Shown here one piece after another: positions 7,072 through 17,300 of a stretch of DNA of 64,000 nt (positions within the stretch are counted from its first letter, which is position 1; each line of letters begins with the position of its first letter). The translations under genes and the position numbers were made by a program. The DNA lies in contig CAKPIA010000002.1 of NCBI GenBank assembly GCA_934162205.1, forward strand, positions 124,001 through 188,000, written 5' to 3'. The notes beneath the pieces are model-generated. The model was not told where the DNA came from. It made no database searches and saw only the letters and a list, made by a program, of their open reading frames with translations. This DNA comes from an uncultured Clostridia bacterium (GTDB lineage Bacteria > Bacillota > Clostridia > TANB77 > CAG-508).

Positions 7072-9255
7072 ATGGAAAAAATAATAAAAACAATATCAGA
7101 AGAATTAGGAGTTAAATATTATCAAGTAGAAAATACAATTAAATTAATAGACGAAGGAAATACAATACCATTTATTGCACGTTATAGAAAAGAAGCAACA
7201 GGGGGATTAAGTGACGAAATTTTAAGAGATTTAAATGAAAGATTGACTTATTTAAGAAACTTAGAAAAGAGAAAAGAAGAAGTTATAAATTCAATTGATG
7301 AGCAAGGAAAGCTTACAGATGAAATTCTTAAATCTGTTGCTATTGCAAAAACATTAGCAGAGGTCGAAGATATATATAGACCATATAAACAAAAGAAAAA
7401 GACAAGAGCTACAGTTGCTAAAGCAAAGGGATTAGACCCTTTAGCTGAAATTATTATTGCACAAGAAGAAAAAGAAGAAATAAAAGAAATTGCTAAAAAT
7501 TATATAAATGTAGATAATTTATCTGATGAAGATAAAAAGAATAAAGATAAAATTGTTGCAACAGCAGAAGATGCTATTCAGGGTGCATTAGATATTATTG
7601 CAGAAGCTATCTCTGATAATGCAGATTACAGAAAACAAATAAAGAAAATTTGTTATAGAGAAGGATTAGTTCTTACAAAAGCTGCTAAAGAAGACGAAAA
7701 ATCAAATTATGAAATGTATTATGATTATAGTGAATCAATAAATAGGATTCCTAGTCATAGAATTTTAGCAATTAATAGAGGAGAAAAAGAAGAATTCTTA
7801 AAAGTAAAATTAGAAAAACCAGAAGATAAAATTTTAAAAATAATCGAAAGGGATTTAATAAAAGGTGAAACTCAATTTACAGAAATGCTAAAAGTAACAA
7901 TAGAAGATGCATTTAAAAGATTAATTGAACCATCGATAGACAGAGAAATACGTGCAGATTTAACAGAAAAAGCAGAAGAAAAAGCAATAAAAGTTTTTGG
8001 ACAAAATTCTAAACAATTATTATTAGGAGCACCAATAAAAAATAAAACAGTTATGGGATTTGATCCAGCATATAGAACTGGTTGTAAAATAGCTGTAATA
8101 GATGAAACTGGAAAAGTTTTAGATTATACAACAGTATATCCAACAGAACCTCAAAATGATGTTGAAGGGGCCAAAAAAGAATTACTAAAGTTAATAGATA
8201 AAGATAAAATTGATATGATAGCAATTGGAAATGGTACAGCTTCAAGAGAATCAGAAATGTTTGTATCAGATATGATAAAAGAAGCATCAAGACCTGTTCA
8301 TTATGTTATAGTTAGTGAAGCGGGAGCATCTGTATATTCTGCATCAAAACTTGCAACAGAAGAATATCCAGACATAAATGTTTCAATAAGAGGAGCAATA
8401 TCTATAGCAAGACGTTTACAAGATCCTCTTGCAGAACTTGTAAAAATTGACCCAAAAGCAATTGGAGTTGGACAATATCAACATGATGTTAATCAAAAAA
8501 GATTAGCTGAAAGTTTGACAGGGGTAGTAGAAGATAGTGTTAATAAAGTTGGGGTAGATGTTAATACTGCAACACCATCATTACTTTCATATGTTTCTGG
8601 AATTAATTCTACAATAGCAAAAAATATAGTTAAATATAGAGACGAAAATGGTAAATTAAAAAATAGAAAAGAATTATTAAAGGTTCCTAAACTTGGTAAG
8701 GCTGCATTTGAACAATGTGCTGGATTTTTAAGAATAATTGATGGAGATAATCCATTAGAAATAACTGCTGTTCACCCAGAAAGTTATGAAGCAACAGAAA
8801 AGTTATTAAGTAGTATAGGATTTGATAAAAATGATTTGAAAAATAAAGAAAGATTAGAAGAATTAAGAAATAAACTAAAATTGCTTGATATTGCTAAGGT
8901 TGCAAAAGAAATTGAAATAGGTGAAATGACATTAAAAGATATAATAGATGAACTTATAAAACCAGGAAGAGATCCACGTGAAGATATGCCAAAACCTATT
9001 TTAAGATCAGATGTTTTAAAATTGGATGATTTAAAAGAGGGAATGATACTTACTGGAACAGTAAGAAATGTTATTGATTTTGGAGCATTTGTAGATATTG
9101 GAGTAAAACATGATGGATTAGTTCATATTTCTGAAATGAGTGATAAATATATAAAAAATCCATCAGACATTGTATCTGTTGGAGATATTGTAAAAGTAAA
9201 AGTTATAAAAATAGATAAAGAAAGACAAAAAGTTGGATTAAGTATGAAAATATAA
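7072..9255 (+). CDS. tex: Tex-family RNA-binding transcription accessory protein
   Basis: A 727-residue protein with the Tex layout. It has an N-terminal helical domain (IPFIARYRKEATGGL near the start is diagnostic) and a YqgF-like RNase H fold with VMGFDPAYRTGCKIAV near residue 325. A helix-hairpin-helix region follows near 500-560 (SYVSGINSTIAKNIVKYRD). A C-terminal S1 RNA-binding domain spans about 655-725 (GTVRNVIDFGAFVDIG). Length is typical. Tex binds nucleic acids and is related to eukaryotic Spt6; it affects transcription and RNA turnover, but its exact bacterial role is unsettled. The gene is monocistronic. Family assignment is very secure. Confidence 0.95.
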   Translation: MEKIIKTISEELGVKYYQVENTIKLIDEGNTIPFIARYRKEATGGLSDEILRDLNERLTYLRNLEKRKEEVINSIDEQGKLTDEILKSVAIAKTLAEVEDIYRPYKQKKKTRATVAKAKGLDPLAEIIIAQEEKEEIKEIAKNYINVDNLSDEDKKNKDKIVATAEDAIQGALDIIAEAISDNADYRKQIKKICYREGLVLTKAAKEDEKSNYEMYYDYSESINRIPSHRILAINRGEKEEFLKVKLEKPEDKILKIIERDLIKGETQFTEMLKVTIEDAFKRLIEPSIDREIRADLTEKAEEKAIKVFGQNSKQLLLGAPIKNKTVMGFDPAYRTGCKIAVIDETGKVLDYTTVYPTEPQNDVEGAKKELLKLIDKDKIDMIAIGNGTASRESEMFVSDMIKEASRPVHYVIVSEAGASVYSASKLATEEYPDINVSIRGAISIARRLQDPLAELVKIDPKAIGVGQYQHDVNQKRLAESLTGVVEDSVNKVGVDVNTATPSLLSYVSGINSTIAKNIVKYRDENGKLKNRKELLKVPKLGKAAFEQCAGFLRIIDGDNPLEITAVHPESYEATEKLLSSIGFDKNDLKNKERLEELRNKLKLLDIAKVAKEIEIGEMTLKDIIDELIKPGRDPREDMPKPILRSDVLKLDDLKEGMILTGTVRNVIDFGAFVDIGVKHDGLVHISEMSDKYIKNPSDIVSVGDIVKVKVIKIDKERQKVGLSMKI

Positions 9256-9265
9256 AAAATAAAAA

Positions 9266-9299
9266 AATAAAAGTTTGATGACAAACTTTTATTTTTTTT
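9266..9299. terminator. Bidirectional terminator between tex and the DUF975 gene
   Basis: A 12-base-pair perfect stem (9266-9277 with 9282-9293), loop ATGA, with A-run upstream and T-run downstream, lies between convergent genes. Confidence 0.85.
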
Positions 9300-9317
9300 G
9301 TTTACATTTTATAAAAT

Positions 9318-10067
9318 TTATTCAGATATAGGACCATTATCTTCTGGTTGTACTTCTGTAGTTTTAGTACTTATAGTATTTCCAGCTAAGTCTTCATAGA
9401 AGATAACTAAAGCAACTTGTAAATAAGGTGCTATCCATAACATACCAATACCTAATGTAAATACTGATAAAATAAACCATCCTATAAATGTAATTGGTAA
9501 CCAAAACCAAGCCCATTTATGACCTTGCATTAATTCTTCACTTTTTTCAACTATAGATTTTGAATCCATATCTGGGTTATCATATAAAATGTATTGAGCT
9601 AAAACATATGAGAATCCTTTAACAATTGCCCATATTAAAGAAACAATATAAAGAATAACTCCTAATATAGCTAAAAATCCCATGCTTTCTCCAGATACAA
9701 TAGTTCCGGCTCCACCAACAGCAATTAGTACTATAGAAATAATTATTGCAATCATAGGAAGAAGCATTTTTAATATTGTTTGCCCAATTACTCCCCAAAC
9801 TTTTCCGAATTGATTAAATCCATTTTTAAAGAAGTCAATATATCCAACTTCTTCATTTCTTTTTAGTTTTATAATTGAAACTAAAAATCCAAAAGTAAGT
9901 ACTGGAGTAATTACTAAATTTATAAGTCCTCCAATCATAGGGATTAAGTTAAGTAAAAATGAAATTAAATATTCAATAACTCCAAATACTAATGTTAATA
10001 ATGCTGCTTTTCCCCATTTACCTGTTAAATTGTTACGAGCTTCTGCTCTAATTTGTGATGATACCAT
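9318..10067 (-). CDS. DUF975-family integral membrane protein
   Basis: About 249 residues with five to six hydrophobic helices and a short polar C-terminus. The opening SSQIRAEARNNLTGKWGKAALLTLV and the cluster near the end of the membrane region match the DUF975 family of clostridial membrane proteins, which has no established function. Two adjacent ATGs are possible; the second (10067) sits seven bases after AAGGGGG and is preferred to the first (10070). The gene lies 35 bases downstream of the HD-GYP response regulator on the same strand, and no terminator is visible between them, so the two may be co-transcribed. A functional link to the regulator is only inferred from position. Confidence 0.75.
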   Translation of the reverse strand: MVSSQIRAEARNNLTGKWGKAALLTLVFGVIEYLISFLLNLIPMIGGLINLVITPVLTFGFLVSIIKLKRNEEVGYIDFFKNGFNQFGKVWGVIGQTILKMLLPMIAIIISIVLIAVGGAGTIVSGESMGFLAILGVILYIVSLIWAIVKGFSYVLAQYILYDNPDMDSKSIVEKSEELMQGHKWAWFWLPITFIGWFILSVFTLGIGMLWIAPYLQVALVIFYEDLAGNTISTKTTEVQPEDNGPISE

Positions 10068-10104
10068 CATAAAACCCCCTTAAATAATATATATTAATAA
10101 ATTA

Positions 10105-11166
10105 TTAATATTTTTCTTGAATTTCCTTTATTTTGTCATAATCATTATTTAAAATATCTAAGAATACATCTGTTAATTCTGGATCAAATTGTGTTCCTCT
10201 ATTTTTTGCAAATTCTTCTTTAACTACTTCAATTGGCAAAGAATCTCTATAAGTTCTTTTAGAAGTCATAGCATCAAAACTATCTGCAATAGTAGCTATT
10301 CTTGCAAGATATGGAATATCTTCACCTTTTAACTGACTTGGATAACCATGACCATCATATCTTTCATGATGATGTTTAACAATTGGTATAATATCTTTAA
10401 AAATTGTTGCATTTGATAAGATATGAGCACCAATTGATGGATGATTTTTAATTTGAGAATATTCATCATCAGTTAATCTTTCTGTTTTTTGAATTATGCT
10501 ATCTGGTACACCAATTTTTCCTATATCATGGAAAAGACCACCTATTTCAAGTGTTTTTAAATCAGTATCTGATAATCCAAGTTTCTTACCTATTAATATA
10601 GAATATTCAGAAACTCTATCAGAATGACCTCTTGTATATGTATCTTTAGCTTCAACAGTATATCTTAATGTTTGAATACTTTCTAAGTAAGCTTTTTCTA
10701 GTTTGTCATATGTGTCAGAAAGTTCAACATTTATTCTTTTTATTTCATTCATTTGTGCAATTGATTTTAAACCTGATTCTATTAATAAAAGTAATTGATC
10801 AAATTTATCTCCTTTTTCACAATAACCTTGAATATCTAATCTTCTTATAGTTTCAAGTGGAGGAGCTAAATCTTTGTGCCCTGTTAATAATAATATATAT
10901 AAATCTTTATCAAATTTTCTTATTTCTTCTACAACTTGGTCACCATGCAAAGGTGTCATGATAAAGTCTAATATTAATAAATCATAATGTTCTTTTTTTA
11001 ATAACTCTATTGCTTCCATTGGATCTGTTAAACCAGTTAAAGTATAACCAGATCTTCTTAAAAAGACAGAAAGAGAATCAATTATTCCTGCTTCATCATC
11101 TACAGCAATTATTTTATACTTAGAATTAGGATTATTTTCTTGTTGTTGAGCAATTCCTTTTCTCAT
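10105..11166 (-). CDS. Response regulator with HD-GYP cyclic-di-GMP phosphodiesterase domain
   Basis: A 353-residue protein. A receiver domain (about 18-135) has the acidic pocket VDDE, phospho-acceptor Asp67 (LLILDFI), Thr95 and Lys119. A coiled-coil linker (about 140-170) leads to an HD-GYP domain (175-345) with H213-D214 (FHDIGK) and the HHERYDGHGYP motif (266-276). HD-GYP enzymes hydrolyse cyclic-di-GMP, so the output is a second-messenger change; no DNA-binding domain is present. The start at 11166 follows AGGAGGT. A longer in-frame start at 11196 is excluded because the predicted -10 box occupies 11195-11200. It is divergent from the NRPS-kinase operon, and the kinase at 18812 is the obvious partner; this pairing is inferred. 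Confidence 0.9.
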   Translation of the reverse strand: MRKGIAQQQENNPNSKYKIIAVDDEAGIIDSLSVFLRRSGYTLTGLTDPMEAIELLKKEHYDLLILDFIMTPLHGDQVVEEIRKFDKDLYILLLTGHKDLAPPLETIRRLDIQGYCEKGDKFDQLLLLIESGLKSIAQMNEIKRINVELSDTYDKLEKAYLESIQTLRYTVEAKDTYTRGHSDRVSEYSILIGKKLGLSDTDLKTLEIGGLFHDIGKIGVPDSIIQKTERLTDDEYSQIKNHPSIGAHILSNATIFKDIIPIVKHHHERYDGHGYPSQLKGEDIPYLARIATIADSFDAMTSKRTYRDSLPIEVVKEEFAKNRGTQFDPELTDVFLDILNNDYDKIKEIQEKY

Positions 11167-11194
11167 ATAATTACCTCCTTCTACAATTACTGAC

Positions 11195-11223
11195 ATTATA
11201 TTAATAAATCATTAAAAAATCAA
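11195..11223 (-). promoter_or_regulatory. Predicted promoter of the HD-GYP response regulator
   Basis: On the minus strand TTGATT (11223-11218), 17 bases, TATAAT (11200-11195). Its -35 box lies 57 bases from the -35 box of the divergent NRPS promoter, so one regulator could control both directions. Confidence 0.6.
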
Positions 11224-11280
11224 TCATTTTATAAAAAAATTGCAAAAATCATTAAAAAAATTTATATTTTGTAAAATAAA

Positions 11281-11309
11281 TTGCTTTTTTTTTACAATAG
11301 GGTTATAAT
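11281..11309 (+). promoter_or_regulatory. Predicted promoter of the NRPS-kinase operon
   Basis: A perfect TATAAT (11304-11309) lies 17 bases after TTGCTT (11281-11286). The weak -35 box suggests that an activator or a special signal may be needed. The start codon is 40 bases downstream. Confidence 0.5.
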
Positions 11310-11349
11310 TTAAGCGATTATTAAAATTAAATTGTCAAAAGGTGATTAG

Positions 11350-14300
11350 ATGGAAAAAAAGGATGTTTATGAATTAACAAATCCACAAAAATCTATATGG
11401 AATACAGAATTGTTTTTCAGTAATACAACTGTAAATAATATATGCGTTTCAGGGATTATTAATGAAGAGGTTAATATAGAAATTTTGAAAAAAGCTATTA
11501 ACTTGTTGGTTAAAGAAAATGATAGTTTTAGAACAAAATTAATAGTTAATGATAGTATACCAGTTCAATTTTTTAGTGAGTATATACCATTTGATATTGA
11601 TGTTACTAAAGTTGAAAATAAAAAAGAATTTAAGAAAATTGAACAACAAATGGTAGAAGAAAAATTTAATTTGATAAATTCTGAATTATATAAATTTAAA
11701 ATAGTAAAATTTCCTGATAATACTGCGGGAATTATTTTGAATGTTCATCATATGATTGCAGATTCTTGGTCATTGGGAATTACAATACAGGAAATTGTAA
11801 AAATATATAAAACACTATTAGAAAATAAAGAATATATTTCAGATACTTTTTCTTATAAAAATTATATTGAGTCAGAAAGGGAATATAAAAATAGTAAGCG
11901 ATTTGACAAAGATAAAGAATTCTGGAATGAGTATTTATCAGAAAATGTTGAACCTGTTTCAATTCCTTCTATAAATAGAAATATAGAAGTGAAATCTTCT
12001 AATGGAAAAAGAACTTCATATGTATTAAAAAAAGATGTAATGAACAAAATTACAGAATTTTGCGAAAAAAATAAAATTTCAAATTATGTATTTTTTATGT
12101 CTGTTTTTTCAATATATATAGGAAATATGGCAAACACAGATAAATTCCTTTTAGGTACACCTATTTTAAATAGATTAAATTTCAAAGATAAAAAAACAGA
12201 GGGTATGTTTGTTACAACAGTACCTTTTAAAGTTGATATAGAAAATAATACATTTACAGAATTTGCTATAGATAACAATATTAATTTAATGTCTGTTTTA
12301 AGACATCAAAAATATTCATATACAGATATTATAGAAGATGTAAGAACAAAAAATCCTGACATTCCAAATCTTTATGATATTGCTATATCATATCAAATAA
12401 CAAAAGCAACTGCAGACGATATAGGAAATTATACAACAAATTGGACATTTAATAATAACTGTTTAAATGATATGAATATACATTTATATGATATTAATGA
12501 TACTGGAGAACTTAAAGTAGATTATGATTTCTTAACAGATAAATATTCAGAAAAAGAGATAGAAAATGGGCACAATAGAATTATACATATAATAGAGCAA
12601 ATTATAGAAAATCCTGATATAAATGTTCAAGATATAGAAATTGTAACAAATGATGAAAAGGAACAAATTGTTAATAAATTTAATAATAGAAAACTAAAAT
12701 GTCCTTTTGATAAAAATATTATAGAAATCTTTGAAGAACAAGTGGTAAAAAATGAAGATGAGATAGCACTTGTTTATAAAGAAAATCAATTTACTTATAA
12801 AGAATTAAATAAAATTGTTAATAAATTTGCTAGATTCTTAAAGGAACAAGGAATAAATAAAAATGATATTGTAGGAGTTTATATGAACAAAAATTATTGG
12901 TTTATTATATCAATTCTTGCAATTCAAAAATTAGGTGCAGCATATACACCAATGCACCCAGAATATCCAGAAGAAAGAGTAAATTATATATTAAATGATT
13001 GTAATTCAAAAGTATTAATAACAGATCAAGAAATATCTAATAAAGAATATAAAATAATAAATCCAAATCAAATATCTTTGGATTCTTTTGAAGATACGAA
13101 TTTAAATGAAGAATTTGATAGTAATACTTTGTGTTACGTTATATATACATCAGGTTCTACAGGAAAACCAAAAGGTGTTATGCTTACACATAGAAACTTG
13201 ATTAATTTTGTATATAACTTTAATGAAGGCTTCAATACAAAATTTTCAAGAAATGATAATTGTTTATCACTTACAAATATTTCATTTGATGTTAGTGTAT
13301 GCGAAATCTTTACACCATTAACACTAGGGGCTACATTAGTTATTTATCCAGAAAATACCTTAACAGATATTCATATGTTATGTGATCTTATAGAAAAAGA
13401 AAAAATAACATTTTTATATCTTCCACCAAGTGTTTTAAAAGATGTATATGAATTTATAAAAACAAATAATTATAAGTTTTATGTAGAAAAAATGCTTGTT
13501 GGAGTTGAAGCAATTAAGAACTTAGATCTTAATAATTTGCTTTCATTGAATAAAAATCTTGAAATAGTTAATGGGTATGGACCAACAGAAACAACAATAT
13601 GTTCTACATTTTATAAATATGAGTTTAATAAAAAGAATGATGAAATTGTACCTATTGGATATCCATTAAGAAATAACGACATATATATTGTAAATAAATT
13701 TAATAATTTACAACCAGTAGGAATACCAGGAGAATTAATAATATCAGGAGATAGCGTTTCTTTAGGATATTTAAATAATCTTGAAAAGACAGAAGAGTCA
13801 TTTAAAAAGATTTCTAAACTAAAAAATGATATTTTCTATAAAACTGGTGATATTTCATATTGGAATGAAAATGGTTTCTTAAATTTCATAGGCAGACAAG
13901 ATTCTCAAATAAAGTTTAGAGGACATAGAATTGAATTAAATGAAATAAATAATAATATAAAAATGATAAAAGGAGTTACAAATAGTATTACAATATTAAA
14001 AAATATTAATGAAATACCATGTATTTGTAGTTATTTATCAAATGATGACAATATTATAACAGAGGATTATGTTAAAATTAAATTAAATGAAATTTTACCA
14101 TATTATATGATTCCAACACATGTAGTTTGTATGGAACAATTACCAATTAATAAAAGCGGAAAAGTAGATAAAAATTTATTGCCGGAAGTTTCTATAACAT
14201 CATTAAAATTTGTTGAAGCTTCTACATTAACGGAAATCAAAGTACATCAAATTTTATGCAAATTATTAAATTTGAATAAGATTTCTGTAATTGATAACTT

Positions 14301-17300
14301 GTTTGAGTTGGGCATGGATTCTTTAATTTGTATAAGATTTTCTTTAGAAATTTATAATAATTTTAATATAAATATTTCTATAAAAGATTTATTTAAATAT
14401 AATACAATTCAAGAAATATCAAAATATATAGATGAGGCAGATACAGCTTATAAGAACGAAGATGTACATATATATCCAAAAGAATTTAGTTATCCATTAT
14501 CATCTGCACAAAAAAGAATATATTATGCAACAAAATCAGCGGGAGAAAATTCACTTTTATATAATGTAAGCGGTGGTCTTTTCATTAAAGAGTTTTTAGA
14601 TGCTGAAAAAGTAAATAAAATTTTTAATATATTAGTAGAGAAAAATAGCTCTTTGCGTACTTATTTTAAAATTGACAATGGAGAGCCAAGACAATTTGTA
14701 ATGGATTCAATATCTGTAAAAATTAATACATATAAGAATAAAGATATAATTAGAAATAATATATCTACATTAATTAATGCTTTTCCTAAGTCTTTTGATT
14801 TAGAATTTGCACCATTATTAAGAGTGGAATTACATTATATAAAAGATGGAACTTTAATATTAGTTGATTCACATCATATTATATTGGATGGAACTTCTTT
14901 AAATATATTATTAAAAGATTTTTGTTATCTATATAATAATGAAGAATATGCTTATAACAAAGAAATAGAATATAAAGATTATTCTATTTGGGAAGATAAT
15001 CTAATTAATACTTCTAGTTTTGAAATTATTAGAAATTATTGGAAGGAACGTTTCGAAAATTTTGAAATACCAGTAATTAATTTACCGTATGATTATGCAG
15101 TTGGAGAAAAGAGAACATTTAATGGAAATAAATTATATTTTAAAATAGATAAAAAATTGTTTGAAAAAACAGAAAGAATTTCTAAAAAATATAATGTGTC
15201 TTTATATATGATGTTTTTAACAAACTTATACTTAATGCTTTATAAATATACAGGACAAAATAATATAATAATAGGATCACCAATAGAGGCAAGGAACTCT
15301 ATAAAATTAAATGATATAATAGGAATGTTTGTTAATAATATTGCTTTAAACTTAAATATTTTAGATGATTACACTTTAGAAAATTTAATTAAAAAAGTAA
15401 AAAGTTTGGTTTTAGGTTCTTTAACCAACCAACCTTATCCTTATGAGATGTTATTGAAAGATTTAAATATTCCTTCAACAACTTCATTATTTGATGTTGT
15501 ATTTACATTTCAAAATAATACAAATATAAATAATAGAATAAATAATAAAGTGTTAGAACTAATACCATCAAATACTCATACATCTAAATTTAATTTGACT
15601 TTTGAAATAGATCCATCAACATATAATTTAAATATTGAGTATAATACAGATTTGTTTAAAAAAGAAACTATATGTAGCTTTTATAATCATTATATATATT
15701 TATTAGAGAATTTTGTTAGAAATCTTAATACAAAAGTTTCGGAAATAGATATTATTACTAAAAAAGAAGACGAATTACTAGCAATATTTAATAAAACAGA
15801 TGGAAAAATTAACAATGATACAGTTGTATCTATAATAGAAGAACAAGTAAAAAAACATCCTAATAATATAGCAGTAATTTGTGACGATAAAACGCTAACT
15901 TACAGAGAGTTAAATGATAAAGCTAATAGTTTAGCTCATGTGTTAATAGAAAAGGGAATTCAACCTAATGATATTGTTTGTATTATGACAAACCGTTCAT
16001 TAGAGACGATTGTGTGTATGTTAGGAATATTAAAAGCAGGAGCAGCATTTTTAAATGTTGATCCTACATATCCAATAGATAGAACTAAATATTATTTAGA
16101 AAATTCAAAGACACAATATGTATTAACACAAGCTTGTTTGAAAGAAAAAGTTAAAGAAATAGAAAATTGTATAGAAATTGACTTGGAAAATGATTTGTAT
16201 AATAAAAAATGTAAAAACCCAAATGTAAAAGTTCAACCAAATGATTTATCATATATTATATATACATCTGGTTCAACAGGAACACCAAAAGGTGTAATGC
16301 TTAATCAAGTTGGTTTCGCCAATATGGCAAAAGCTATGACTAAGGTTCTAGATTATTTAAAAGAGGGAAATAAGCATTGTTTAATATCAGTAACATCAAC
16401 TCCATTTGATATATTTGTATATGAAATAATTGTTTCATTAACTCATGGATTAAAAATATTAATGGCAAATAATGCTGAACATAGAAATCCAGTATTATTA
16501 GATGCATTAATAAAAAAATATAATGGTGATGTTATGACTGTTACTCCAAGTCTTATGAAAATAAATTATGATAATAGGCTTCAACCATCTGCACTTTCTA
16601 ATGTAAAACATATGGTATTTGGAGGAGAACCTCTTCCAGAAAAATTTGTTAGTGATTTAAGAGAGCTTTCAGAAGGAGTTACAATATATAATATTTATGG
16701 CCCAAGTGAAATTACCATTTTATCAAATGTTCAGAAACTTGAAAAAAATGACAAAATAACAGTAGGACCACCTATTATGAATACACAAATACATATATTA
16801 GATAAATTTGGAAAAAGAGTTCCAATAGGTGTTGTTGGAGAAATATACATATCTGGTATTCAAGTAGGACGAGGTTATTTAGGAAAACCAGAAATGACTA
16901 AAGAAAGATTTTTAGATAACCCATTTGGTGAAGGAAAAATGTATAAATCAGGAGATATTGGAAGATGGACCTTTGATGGTAAAGTTCAATGTTTAGGTAG
17001 AGTTGATCATCAAATAAAACTACGTGGACTAAGAATAGAATTAGGCGAAATTGAAAACAAAATGGAATCTATAAAAGGTGTAATTGCTAGTGTTGTCAAC
17101 AAAGTAGAATATAATGGAAAAGAAGTGCTTTGTGGATATTATGTTTGTAACAAAGAAGAAGTAACAGAACAGATTGTAAAAGAATATCTAAGAAAAGAAT
17201 TGCCATATTATATGGTTCCAACATATATAATGAAATTAAAGGAAATGCCATATACAATAAATAGAAAAATAGATAGAAAAGCATTACCATTACCACATTT

